A stretch of 64,000 nt of DNA, taken from positions 16,931 through 80,930 of the forward strand of contig NZ_JROO01000007.1 of assembly GCF_000826685.1 (NCBI RefSeq), in the 5' to 3' direction. Of this stretch, positions 1 to 9,349 are shown one piece after another. The DNA is from Streptomonospora alba (GTDB lineage Bacteria > Actinomycetota > Actinomycetes > Streptosporangiales > Streptosporangiaceae). Under the pieces are notes generated by a model. It saw nothing but the letters and a program-made list of their open reading frames with translations, did not search any database and was not told the DNA's origin. Positions within the stretch are counted from its first letter, which is position 1, and each line of letters starts with the position of its first letter. The position numbers and the translations under genes were made by a program.

Positions 1-2
1 AG

Positions 3-140
3 GTGGCGCTGCGGCTCACCCTGTCCTACGTGCTGCTGCCCACCGCTTCGGACAAGGCCGCCCAGCGGGTCCAGCTCGCGGTGCGCAGCATGGTGGAGGC
101 CTCGCGGGATTCCGCGCGCACCCGCGCGCCGGGGCCCTGA
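3..140 (+). CDS. C-terminal end of a probable TetR-family regulator (5' truncated)
   Basis: Only the last 45 codons are inside the window; the frame enters at base 3 and stops with TGA at 138-140. The visible peptide begins VALRLTLSYVLLPT and ends in a polar Ser/Arg-rich tail. The RLTLSYVLLP stretch resembles the last ligand-domain helix of actinobacterial TetR regulators, which is the only basis for the assignment. No DNA-binding domain can be seen. The neighbour rsgA lies on the opposite strand and converges on it. The family call is inference from a short fragment and could be wrong. Confidence 0.45.
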   Translation: MALRLTLSYVLLPTASDKAAQRVQLAVRSMVEASRDSARTRAPGP

Positions 141-252
141 CCGCCCGATCGGACCGCCGCTCCAGGCCGACGGCGAGGTCGAGGGGCTGTATCGCACCCC
201 GGTGGAGGAACGGGGGCGTCGGCCGCGTTTCCGACGTCCCCGAACACCGCGG

Positions 253-1245
253 CTAGTGCCGCTCTTCCTCGGCGTCGCGGCTGCTCAGCAGGCGGCGCAG
301 GGAGTCGACGCGCTCGGGCGCCAGCCGGCCCCGGGCCACTCCGGTGTCCAGGGCGCAGCCGGGGGTGTCGACGGCGTGCGGGCAGCCGGGCGGGCACTCG
401 GCCACCTCGTCGGCGAGGTCGGGGAATCCGGCCACGACGTCGTCGGGGCTGACATGGGCGAGCCCGAAGCTGCGCACGCCCGGGGTGTCGATGATCCAGC
501 CGCCTTCGAACGGCAGCGCCACGGCAGAGGTCGAGGTGTGCCTGCCGCGCCGGGTGACGGGGTTGACGTGGCCGACCGAGCGTCCGGCCTCGGGATCGAG
601 CAGGTTCACGAGCGTCGACTTGCCCACGCCGGAGTAGCCCACCAGGACGCTGATCCGGCCGGCCAGGCGCTCGCGCAGTGCGCTCAGGTCGCCGGTGCTG
701 CTGGTGACCACGTGGGGCAGGTCGAGCCCGCCGTAGGTGCGCAGCAGGCCGCCGGGGTCGGCCAGGTCGGCCTTGGTCAGGCACAGCAGCGGTTCCAGCC
801 CGGCGTCGAAGGCGGCCACCAGGCAGCGGTCGACGAAGCGCGGCCGGGGCTCGGGGTCGGCCAGGGAGCAGACGATGGCCAACTGGTCGGCGTTGGCGAC
901 GACGACCCGCTCGACGGGGTCGGTGTCGTCTGCGGTGCGGCGCAGCACCGAGGAGCGCTCTTCGACGCGCACCACCCGCGCCAGCGTGCCGGGTTCGCCC
1001 GACAGGTCGCCGACCAGCCCGACGCGGTCGCCGACCACGATGCTGCCGCGGCCCAGCTCACGGGCCTTCATCGCCACCACGGGGCGGTCCTCGATCAGGC
1101 AGCTGTAACGGCCGCGGTCGACGGCGGTGACGAAGCCTTGCCGGGCGTTCTCGTGCTTGGGGCGGTTCCGGGTGCGCGGGCGCGAGCCGCCGCGCGCGCG
1201 GACGGGAACGTCGTCCTCGCCCAGTTCGCGCCGCCCGCCCCTCAT
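253..1245 (-). CDS. rsgA: Ribosome small-subunit-dependent GTPase A (RsgA/YjeQ)
   Basis: RsgA is a circularly permuted GTPase that checks 30S subunit maturation and removes assembly factors. The 330-residue product has the family order: a basic N-terminus, an OB-fold (roughly residues 40-110), then the GTPase with NKxD-like LTKADL, P-loop [12 protein letters not shown] and DTPGVRSFG. It ends in a Cys/His zinc module (CPPGCPH). Start choice: the ATG overlaps the aroA stop as ATGA, and the product begins [10 protein letters not shown] longer reading upstream would run through aroA and is not credible. Overlap with aroA implies one operon with translational coupling, an arrangement common in actinobacteria. 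No unusual substitution was seen in the G motifs. Confidence 0.95.
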   Translation of the reverse strand: MRGGRRELGEDDVPVRARGGSRPRTRNRPKHENARQGFVTAVDRGRYSCLIEDRPVVAMKARELGRGSIVVGDRVGLVGDLSGEPGTLARVVRVEERSSVLRRTADDTDPVERVVVANADQLAIVCSLADPEPRPRFVDRCLVAAFDAGLEPLLCLTKADLADPGGLLRTYGGLDLPHVVTSSTGDLSALRERLAGRISVLVGYSGVGKSTLVNLLDPEAGRSVGHVNPVTRRGRHTSTSAVALPFEGGWIIDTPGVRSFGLAHVSPDDVVAGFPDLADEVAECPPGCPHAVDTPGCALDTGVARGRLAPERVDSLRRLLSSRDAEEERH

Positions 1246-2516
1246 CGCGTCACCTCGGCCCACAGCTCGGGGAATCCGGGCAGCGTCTTGGCCGTCGTGG
1301 CGATGTTCTCCACCTCCACTCCGTCCACCGCGAGGCCGATCACCGCGCCGGAGGTGGCCATCCGGTGGTCGTCGTAGCTGTGGAACACACCTGCGTGCAG
1401 CGGTCGCGGACGCACCGAGAGCCCGTCGGGCAGTTCCTCGGCGTCGCCGCCGAGCGCGTTGATCTCGCGTACCAGCGCCGCGATCCTGTCGGTCTCGTGG
1501 CGGCGCAGATGGGCGATGCCGGTCAGTCGCGAAGGGGTGGAGGCCAATGCGGCCACGGCGGCGATCGTGGGGGTCAGTTCGCCGACTTCGCGCAGGTCGG
1601 CTGTGATGCCGCGGATCTCTCCGGTGCCGTGCAGGGTCAGACCGTCGGGGCCGACGGCGACGTCGCCGCCCATCCGGGAGAACAGGTCTCGCAGCGTGTC
1701 GCCGGGCTGAGTGGTGTGCTCGGGCCACCCCGGAACCGTCACGCGGCCGCCGGCGACCAGCGCCGCGGCGAGGAACGGTGCGGCGTTGGAGAGGTCGGGC
1801 TCGACGGTGATCTCGCCGGTCTTGACCGGCCCCGGCACCACCCGCCACACGTCGGGCTCGGAGGTGTCGACGGAGACGCCGGCGGCGCGGAGCATCTCCA
1901 CGGTCATGTCGAGGTGGGGCCGTGAGGGCACGGGGGGTCCGTCGTGGCGGATCTCGACCCCCTGCTCGAAGCGGGCCCCGCTGAGCAGCAGTGCCGAGAC
2001 GAACTGGGAGGAGCCCGAGGCGTCCAGACCCACGGCGCCGCCGGGCAGCCGGCCCGTTCCGCGGATGAGCAGCGGCAGCGCACCGCGGCTGCCGTCGTCG
2101 ATGTCGGCGCCCAGGGCCCGCAGCGCTTCCAGCAGCGGGCCGACCGGGCGCTCGCGCGCCCGCGGGTCGCCGTCGAAGGCCACCTCGCCCTCGGCCAGGG
2201 CGGCCAGCGGTGGCAGGAAGCGCATGACCGTGCCCGCGTTGCCGACGTCCACGTGTGCGGGCCCGTGCGGCCGCGCGGGCGCGACCTCCCAGTCGGCGCC
2301 GGCATCGGCCACCCCGATGCCCAGCGAACGCAGCGCGGCGGCCATGAGGTCGGTGTCACGGCTGCGCAGCGGGCGGCGCACCATGCCGGGAGTCTCCGAC
2401 AGCGCCGCCAGGACGAGCGCGCGGTTGGTCATCGACTTCGAGCCCGGAAGCTCGACCGTGGCGTCCACGGGCGTGCGGGCGGTCGGTGCTGGCCAGTGCT
2501 GCGCGGATCGGGGCAT
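1242..2516 (-). CDS. aroA: 3-phosphoshikimate 1-carboxyvinyltransferase (EPSP synthase)
   Basis: AroA transfers the enolpyruvyl group of PEP to shikimate-3-phosphate, the sixth step of the shikimate pathway, in the cytoplasm. The 424-residue product has normal length. It carries [15 protein letters not shown] near residue 25 (phosphate and PEP contacts), the central [13 protein letters not shown] segment, RRHETDRI, and the C-terminal [13 protein letters not shown] signature. It is the first gene of an aroA-rsgA operon with a 4-nt overlap. A TAACCT -10-like hexamer on the minus strand (2523-2528) ends six bases before the ATG and no Shine-Dalgarno is visible, so the mRNA is probably leaderless. 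Other aro genes are not in the window. Confidence 0.96.
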   Translation of the reverse strand: MPRSAQHWPAPTARTPVDATVELPGSKSMTNRALVLAALSETPGMVRRPLRSRDTDLMAAALRSLGIGVADAGADWEVAPARPHGPAHVDVGNAGTVMRFLPPLAALAEGEVAFDGDPRARERPVGPLLEALRALGADIDDGSRGALPLLIRGTGRLPGGAVGLDASGSSQFVSALLLSGARFEQGVEIRHDGPPVPSRPHLDMTVEMLRAAGVSVDTSEPDVWRVVPGPVKTGEITVEPDLSNAAPFLAAALVAGGRVTVPGWPEHTTQPGDTLRDLFSRMGGDVAVGPDGLTLHGTGEIRGITADLREVGELTPTIAAVAALASTPSRLTGIAHLRRHETDRIAALVREINALGGDAEELPDGLSVRPRPLHAGVFHSYDDHRMATSGAVIGLAVDGVEVENIATTAKTLPGFPELWAEVTR

Positions 2517-2522
2517 GCCCCA

Positions 2523-2528
2523 AGGTTA
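2523..2528 (-). promoter_or_regulatory. Putative -10 element of a leaderless aroA transcript
   Basis: Minus-strand hexamer TAACCT with six bases to the aroA ATG. Transcription would start about at the start codon. No ribosome-binding site lies between them. This is a pattern match only; a 5'-end map would decide. Confidence 0.5.
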
Positions 2529-2666
2529 ACCGGCGGGCGCGGACGCCGGCATCGACCGCGGCGCGCCGGTGGGGGAGGCTGGGAAGGGGCGGCGGCGCCC
2601 GCCCGGCCGCGGAGCGCGGCAGGCCGGGGGAAGCAGTGCACGGCATCCCGGGAAGGGGAGGCTCAG

Positions 2667-3152
2667 ATGGCCGACAAGGTCCACCACTACCGAGTCGACG
2701 TCCGATGGACCGGCAACACCGGCTCGGGCACCGGCGGCGGCTACCGCGGCTTCGAGCGCGCGCACGACGTCGAGGCCGAGGGCAGGCCCGTGCTCAAGGG
2801 CTCGGCCGACTCGGCCTTCCGCGGCGACCCCGGGAGGTGGAATCCCGAGGATCTGCTCGTCAGCGCACTCAGCGAATGCCACATGCTGTCCTACCTCTCG
2901 CTGGCGGCGGCGGCGCAGATCGACGTCGTCGCCTACACCGACACCGCCACCGGCACCATGACCACCCACCGCGACGCCTCCGGGGAGTTCGACGAGGTTG
3001 TGCTGCACCCGGTGGTCACCGTCGCCGAGGAGGGCATGGTCGCCACCGCCCGGCAGCTGCACGAGAAGGCGCACGGGAAGTGCTTCATCGCGCGGTCGGT
3101 GAACTTCCCCGTCCGCAACGAGCCCGAGATCCGGGTGGCGGGCGGGGAGTGA
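2667..3152 (+). CDS. OsmC-family peroxiredoxin-like protein
   Basis: This 161-residue protein belongs to the OsmC/Ohr superfamily, small dimeric thiol peroxidases that reduce organic hydroperoxides. Two conserved cysteines are present: one in LVSALSECHMLSYLSLAA near residue 72 and one in EKAHGKCFIARSVNFPV near residue 140. This two-Cys spacing and the central helix fit the OsmC-like subgroup rather than Ohr; that is family knowledge, not shown here. The ATG at 2667 follows GGAAGGGGAG with suitable spacing. It diverges from aroA and is followed by the leaderless SRAP gene, so it is probably monocistronic. No OhrR-type regulator lies nearby. Confidence 0.9.
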   Translation: MADKVHHYRVDVRWTGNTGSGTGGGYRGFERAHDVEAEGRPVLKGSADSAFRGDPGRWNPEDLLVSALSECHMLSYLSLAAAAQIDVVAYTDTATGTMTTHRDASGEFDEVVLHPVVTVAEEGMVATARQLHEKAHGKCFIARSVNFPVRNEPEIRVAGGE

Positions 3153-3216
3153 GCCGGGCGGGTGTGTCGGCCCCTGCCGGGGGAGACGGGCGCTGCTCTT
3201 TGTCACCGCCCCCGGC

Positions 3217-3222
3217 TAGGCT
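3217..3222 (+). promoter_or_regulatory. Putative -10 element (TAGGCT) of a leaderless SRAP transcript
   Basis: TAGGCT ends seven bases before the ATG at 3230, and the seven bases between contain no Shine-Dalgarno. The predicted transcription start coincides with the start codon. Pattern-based only. Confidence 0.5.
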
Positions 3223-3229
3223 TGCCCTC

Positions 3230-4117
3230 ATGTGCGGTCGATACGCCCAAGCCCGTAACCAGCACGAGCTCCAGCTCGCGTTCGACTTCCCCGAGGCCGA
3301 CGAAACCGCGGCCCCGGCCGACGGCGCCGCCGATCCCCGCGCCCGGCCGCCGCTGGAGGAGCTGGCGCCCGACTACAACGTCGCACCGGGCAAGAACGTC
3401 TACACCGTGCTGGGCACGCCTCCGGGAGAAGCCGCGGCCGACGGCGGCGGGTACCGGGGACCGCGCACGCTGGGGACCATGCGCTGGGGACTCGTGCCCT
3501 CGTGGGCGAAGGACCCCAACGTCGGCTACAAGATGATCAACGCGCGCAGCGAAACCGTCGCCGAGAAGCCCGCCTACCGCAGCGCCTTCGCCCGCCGCCG
3601 CTGCCTCATCCCCGCCGACGTCTACTACGAGTGGCAGCTGCTGCCCGAGGACCGGCCGGGCGAGGCCGAGGCCGGCACGTCTCCGGTGACCGATTCCGGC
3701 CACCAGCGGCGCAAGGCCAAGTCCCGCAAACAGCCCTACGCCGTCGGCTACGCCGACGGATCGCCGCTGGCCTTCGCCGGGCTCTTCGAACGCCGGCGCG
3801 ACCCCGAGAGCCAGGGAGACGACCCCGCGGCGTGGCTGTGGAGCTGCACCATCGTCACCACCCAGGCCGCGCCCGAGCTGAGCGCCATCCACGAGCGCAT
3901 GCCCGTGGTGGTCCCGCCGCAGCTGTGGGAGGTCTGGCTCGACCCGGCCTCCGGCCCCGACGAACTGCACCACGCCCTGTCGGCCACGCCGGCGGGCGAC
4001 TTCTCCGTCACCCCGGTGAGCACCGCCGTGAACAGCGTCCGCAACAACGGCCCCGAGCTGCTCCGTCCCGCCGAGGCCCCGGGGCTCCCCGGTGCCGAGA
4101 GCGCCACACTGTTCTGA
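3230..4117 (+). CDS. SOS response-associated peptidase (SRAP/HMCES/YedK family)
   Basis: SRAP proteins form a thiazolidine cross-link between their N-terminal Cys and abasic sites in single-stranded DNA, shielding the lesion. The 295-residue product starts MCGRYAQ, so Cys2 is exposed after Met removal, as required. Further family landmarks are APDYNVAPG (Asn near residue 50), MRWGLVPSWAKDP, NARSETVAEKPAYRSAF, PADVYYEWQ with the catalytic Glu, and a late AIHERMPVV with the catalytic His. Two low-conservation insertions, Ala/Asp-rich (about residues 22-42) and Glu-rich (about 140-165), make it longer than the E. coli protein. It stands alone between the OsmC gene and the thiC riboswitch. No LexA box was identified upstream. 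Confidence 0.94.
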   Translation: MCGRYAQARNQHELQLAFDFPEADETAAPADGAADPRARPPLEELAPDYNVAPGKNVYTVLGTPPGEAAADGGGYRGPRTLGTMRWGLVPSWAKDPNVGYKMINARSETVAEKPAYRSAFARRRCLIPADVYYEWQLLPEDRPGEAEAGTSPVTDSGHQRRKAKSRKQPYAVGYADGSPLAFAGLFERRRDPESQGDDPAAWLWSCTIVTTQAAPELSAIHERMPVVVPPQLWEVWLDPASGPDELHHALSATPAGDFSVTPVSTAVNSVRNNGPELLRPAEAPGLPGAESATLF

Positions 4118-4350
4118 CACGGGCCCTGCGGCCGCGCGCGAGCACACTCCGCATCCGCCTCCCGATTCCGCCGCCGCTCTGGAAGCCGCCCGCAGCCCGC
4201 GGGTAGGGTGGCCCCGATCACTCGATCACCGCCGACCGGACGCGGTCGGCGGCGCACCGTGACGACGGTGCGACAGCCGATTCGACACCGACTGCACTAC
4301 ACGGGCCGCGGGGCCGACAGCGCCCCGGCGGCGAGCCGACACCATCACAA

Positions 4351-6132
<1,782 letters not shown>

Positions 6133-6135
6133 AGG

Positions 6136-6165
6136 CGCGGGGGCCGGGCGCGCCCGGCCCCCGCG
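6136..6165. terminator. Perfect 30-bp GC palindrome after thiC
   Basis: CGCGGGGGCCGGGCG is followed immediately by its exact complement, giving 15-bp arms with no spacer. It begins three bases after the thiC stop codon. There is no T-tract, as is common for actinobacterial terminators. Confidence 0.75.
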
Positions 6166-6284
6166 GACGGCCCGCCCTCCTCGACGGGAGGGGAAGGAAC
6201 CCCCGGGCACCGCCTGGGGATCGTCACCATAGAAGGCTGCGGCCAGGGGCCCAGCTCGCCTGGCGAGCGGGCCCGCCCGTCTCC

Positions 6285-6319
6285 CACCACTCGCCCCCGC
6301 TGCCTGCGGGGGCGGGTGG
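6285..6319. terminator. 15-bp hairpin between thiC and the convergent methyltransferase
   Basis: ACCACTCGCCCCCGC pairs with GCGGGGGCGGGTGGT across a five-base loop, with one G-T wobble. It lies 27 bases beyond the methyltransferase stop on the minus strand, so it probably ends that transcript. Confidence 0.7.
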
Positions 6320-6346
6320 TTGCGGTCGCTCGCCGGATACGGGCTT

Positions 6347-7228
6347 TCAGCGCGGCTTCGGCAGGGCATCCATGGCGGGCTTGCGCGCGCTGGCGAGCAG
6401 GTGCACGCCCACGTTGTCGTCGGACTCCGCGGCCCGCAACTCCATCTCGACCAGCCGCCCCAGCGCCTGGGAATCCCGCGCGAGCATCAACTCCACGGTC
6501 GAAGCCGAGAGCACGGTGCGCGGTCGGACCCATTCGAGCTCCAGGCCGACGTCGGCGACGACCTCGGCGACCTGTTCGGCGGTGAAGCACCGGGTGATCG
6601 AGCCGTCGGGCCAGGGAACCAGCAGCACGTCGGCGCTGGGGGCCGAGCTCAGCTCCGGCCAGCAGTCCTGCTCCGCCAGCAGGGCCATGCCCAGCACGAC
6701 CGAGTCCACGCACAGCAGCACCTGGCCGCCCGGTCGCAGCACGCGCGCGATCTCGCCCAGTGACGCCTCGGTGGCCAGGTGGCGCGACAGCACGCGGTTG
6801 TCGGCGACCACGCAGTCGAAGGCCCCGGAGGCGAAGCCCGACAGGAACGTGGTGTCGCCGATGACGGGGTGCAGCCGTCCGGGCGATCGGCGTCGCGCGG
6901 CGGGGACGTGGCCGTTGACCAGGGTGAGCTGCCGGCGCGGGCGCAACTCGGTCGACGGCAGCAGGGTGACCACGTCGTGTCCGTCGGCCACCGCGCGCGG
7001 GGCGCCGCGGAAGTCGGGTCCGGACAGGTCGAGGATGCGCCCGGGCTCCTCGGGGAGCCACCGGGCGAGCTGAGCGTCCGCCACCGCCCAGTAGAACCGC
7101 CAGTAGGCGGACAGGGAGTCGCTGGTCGCGAAGTGCGCGGACGCCGAACGTGCCGTGCGGGGCTCAGACACGGTTTCGGCGTCGTGGTCCGGCGGGCGGG
7201 AGGACGCGGAGTTGGAGGACGGTGGCAC
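6347..7228 (-). CDS. Class I SAM-dependent methyltransferase-like protein
   Basis: The 293-residue protein has a Rossmann methyltransferase layout. A degenerate motif I (RILDLSGPDFRG, near residue 67) is followed by an acidic/hydrophobic strand, SGAFDCVVADNRVLSRH as a motif II-like region, and RVLRPGGQVLLCVDSV, the typical post-motif strand of methyltransferase fold type 11. The first 35 residues are Ser/Pro-rich and probably disordered. The GTG start at 7226-7228 is preceded by GAGAGGAG at good spacing. An ATG eight bases closer to the ribosome-binding site is in another frame. Motif I lacks the usual GxGxG, so SAM binding is likely but not certain. The substrate is unknown. It diverges from sigR. 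Confidence 0.72.
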   Translation of the reverse strand: MPPSSNSASSRPPDHDAETVSEPRTARSASAHFATSDSLSAYWRFYWAVADAQLARWLPEEPGRILDLSGPDFRGAPRAVADGHDVVTLLPSTELRPRRQLTLVNGHVPAARRRSPGRLHPVIGDTTFLSGFASGAFDCVVADNRVLSRHLATEASLGEIARVLRPGGQVLLCVDSVVLGMALLAEQDCWPELSSAPSADVLLVPWPDGSITRCFTAEQVAEVVADVGLELEWVRPRTVLSASTVELMLARDSQALGRLVEMELRAAESDDNVGVHLLASARKPAMDALPKPR

Positions 7229-7344
7229 GCATGCTCCTCTCCCACGTCTTTGTCGGTGGTTTTACCCCCACTGTGGCACGGGTCACCCCCCGCGGGTGCG
7301 CCGAAAGCAGCGGTTCCGTGCAGTGCGTGATCGGACCTCCCGGC

Positions 7345-7370
7345 GGAATCAGCAAGGGGGACCGGTTGTT
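7345..7370 (+). promoter_or_regulatory. SigR-type autoregulatory promoter (GGAAT-N18-GTT)
   Basis: GGAAT at 7345-7349 is followed by exactly 18 bases and GTT at 7368-7370. This is the full consensus used by Streptomyces SigR and mycobacterial SigH. The promoter lies about 100 bases before the upstream sigR start. SigR would therefore transcribe its own gene and rsrA after disulfide stress, as in S. coelicolor. Direct sequence match; activity is inferred. Confidence 0.85.
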
Positions 7371-7474
7371 GGCACCTACATCACTACCCGGCAGGTCAGG
7401 TCCGGAACACGCCGCGGCGGGATCCGGACAGCGCTGGAGATCGGGACGAGCACGAGGAGAGTAAAGGCAGGTCA

Positions 7475-8257
7475 ATGCCTACTGCTACCGCTGAGTTCGT
7501 TGAAGCTCGCGCGGGCGATTGGCCGCCCGGCGATGTGCCCTCCGGCGGTGCGGCGTCGTATCGTGAGGCTACGGTTGCCCCACGGGAGGCCAGCACAAGG
7601 AGGCAGGCGGGCTTGAATCAGAGCCAGGAGACACTCGACGAGCAGTCGGCTCGGTTCGAGCGGGACGTGCTCCCGTACTTGGACCAGCTTTATTCGGCGG
7701 CGTTGCGCATGACCCGCAACCCCTCCGATGCCGAGGATCTCGTCCAGGAGACGTTCGCGAAGGCGTTCGGTTCGTTCCACCAGTTCAAGCAGGGAACGAA
7801 CCTCAAGGCCTGGCTGTATCGGATCCTCACCAACACGTTCATCAACTCCTACCGCAAGAAGCAGCGCGAGCCCAAGCAGGCGGGTACCGAGGACGTCGAA
7901 GACTGGCAGCTCGCCCAGGCCGCGGCACACTCCTCGTCCGGGCTGAAGTCGGCCGAGGCGGAGGCGCTGGAGCACCTGCCCGACACCGACGTCAAGCGCG
8001 CCTTGCAGGACCTGCCCGAGGACTTCCGCATAGCCGTCTATCTCGCCGATGTCGAGGGCTTCGCCTACAAGGAGGTCGCCGAGATCATGGAGACCCCGAT
8101 AGGCACGGTGATGTCTCGGCTGCACCGCGGCAGGCGGCAGCTGCGCTCGATGCTGGAGGACTACGCGCAGGAGCGCGGCATCCTGGAATCGGCGGACGGC
8201 GAGGGCATCGCGGTACAGGCGTCCAACAGCGGGTCGAGTCGGAGGGACCAGCGATGA
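7475..8257 (+). CDS. sigR: Thiol-stress ECF sigma factor SigR, with long and short starts
   Basis: This group IV sigma factor controls the thiol-oxidative stress regulon in actinobacteria and is held inactive by the zinc protein RsrA. Region 2 is the segment [16 protein letters not shown], then [14 protein letters not shown] and [15 protein letters not shown]. Region 4 contains [17 protein letters not shown] and [16 protein letters not shown]. Two starts are plausible. ATG 7475 gives 260 residues. TTG 7613, preceded by AAGGAGG, gives a 214-residue core protein. The extra 46 residues match the S. coelicolor situation, where an N-terminally extended unstable SigR' is made from the autoregulated promoter. 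The end overlaps rsrA by ATGA. Orthology to SigR is strong; use of both starts is inferred. Confidence 0.93.
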   Translation: MPTATAEFVEARAGDWPPGDVPSGGAASYREATVAPREASTRRQAGLNQSQETLDEQSARFERDVLPYLDQLYSAALRMTRNPSDAEDLVQETFAKAFGSFHQFKQGTNLKAWLYRILTNTFINSYRKKQREPKQAGTEDVEDWQLAQAAAHSSSGLKSAEAEALEHLPDTDVKRALQDLPEDFRIAVYLADVEGFAYKEVAEIMETPIGTVMSRLHRGRRQLRSMLEDYAQERGILESADGEGIAVQASNSGSSRRDQR

Positions 8258-8541
8258 GCTGCGGAGGAGAGCACGCTACCCCGTGTAGTGAGGTGCTGGC
8301 GAAGGTCTACTCCTACATCGACGGGGAGCTCGAAGAGGGCAACTGCGCCGATATCCGCGCCCACCTCGACGAGTGCGGCCCCTGCCTGGCGGAGTACGGC
8401 CTGGAGGAGGTCGTCAAGAAGCTGGTGGCCAAGCACTGCGGTGCCGATCCGGTACCGGGCGACCTGCGATCCAAGGTGCTGCACCGGCTTGAGGCGGCCC
8501 GCGCCGACCTGCAGGTGCGTGAAGGCGCGGAGGCCGAGTAG
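8254..8541 (+). CDS. rsrA: Redox-sensing zinc anti-sigma factor RsrA
   Basis: RsrA binds SigR in reducing conditions and releases it when its cysteines form disulfides and zinc is lost. The 95-residue product has the ZAS-domain metal and thiol ligands at Cys11, His37, Cys41 and Cys44, in the His-x3-Cys-x2-Cys segment HLDECGPC. These are the same numbers as in the S. coelicolor protein. Cys3 and Cys31 are additional. The ATG overlaps the sigR stop by four bases, so the pair is translationally coupled and co-regulated by the SigR promoter upstream. A short GC hairpin (8542-8558) directly follows the stop and may end the transcript. Confidence 0.95.
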   Translation: MSCGGEHATPCSEVLAKVYSYIDGELEEGNCADIRAHLDECGPCLAEYGLEEVVKKLVAKHCGADPVPGDLRSKVLHRLEAARADLQVREGAEAE

Positions 8542-9240
8542 GCCCCGCGGACCGGGGCGCGGGCGCCCGGCAGCCCGCGGAACCCGACAACGCGGTCGAA
8601 ATTCGGAGAAGTTCGGTGAACATCGGCGAACACGTCGTGTATTCATGAAAGACCGCATAATCAGTTGATTCGTGAGGATTCCGGCGGCCGTGGAAACGGT
8701 CGTCGGTTCTTTCGTTCCGCAGGGCACCGGCGATAACGGTCGTCCGGGAACCGGGGGCGAGGGACTGCGCCCCGGGTTTCGGACGGCCGGTGCTCCTGGG
8801 CGTGCGGACGGGGTGCGCCGACACGCCCGGATCCTCGTGTCTTCAGGTCAAAAAAAGGTCGCATTCTGTTGTAGACGATATACGGAATTCGGTGCACGTT
8901 CGATGACAGTGCGTGATCGCTCGTGGTGAGAAGCGGGCTTCAGTGGCCGGAGACCTCTGGTTGTGCGGCTCGAATCAGCGTGGGGGCTCGGCGTTCACAT
9001 GATTTCAGAGAGTAACCGGAGTGACTACGAGTCAACTTAGAAATTCCGTAATCCGAAAAACAAGTGTCGGCGGCGGGAGGCGCGGCTCCGGCGCATCCGG
9101 TCACTGAAATACGAGCCTCCGCGGAGCCCGTTAAACTGGCCGCCATATCCACCGTATTGGGTAATTCGTACGGCGCACCCGGGGGTTCCCGCTCACAGGG
9201 GGCAGGAGGGGTGCGCGGACCGGAAAACAGGGGGGCTGCC
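8542..9240. other. About 700-bp region without a supported gene
   Basis: The stretch is visibly richer in A and T than its surroundings, for example near 8850-8890, 9030-9065 and 9125-9170. A hairpin (GCCCCG/CGGGGC) at 8542-8558 follows rsrA. The remainder may carry the promoter and leader of the microprotein-HD operon. TAAA at 9132, then 15 bases and CCGTATT, only loosely resembles a WhiG promoter. Short open frames on either strand show no recognisable domain and no convincing ribosome-binding site. Confidence 0.6.
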
Positions 9241-9339
9241 GTGGGTTGGCTCATTTCCGCAATGGTGCACCAGTCAATCGTGGCGACCGGGATGGCCACA
9301 GGGATGCTGGCCTGCGCGAACGGGTGGTGCTGGTGGTAG
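9241..9339 (+). CDS. Candidate 32-residue hydrophobic microprotein coupled to the HD-GYP gene
   Basis: A GTG at 9241, preceded by GGGGGG six bases upstream, opens a 32-codon frame ending TAG at 9337-9339. That is ten bases before the ATG of the HD-GYP gene, which has no good Shine-Dalgarno of its own. Ribosomes finishing this frame could therefore feed the next gene. The peptide begins VGWLISAMVHQSIVATG and ends ACANGWCWW: one short hydrophobic segment and an unusual Trp/Cys-rich tail. It uses several A/T-ending codons (ATT, GCA, TCA, ACA), unlike its neighbours. I do not recognise a family. It could be a membrane microprotein, a leader peptide or chance. Confidence 0.45.
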   Translation: MGWLISAMVHQSIVATGMATGMLACANGWCWW

Positions 9340-9349
9340 AACGGAATCG

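Noticed and set aside
9132..9158. WhiG-like promoter TAAA-N15-CCG
   Set aside because: Only the -35 and three -10 bases agree with the consensus; not enough to claim.
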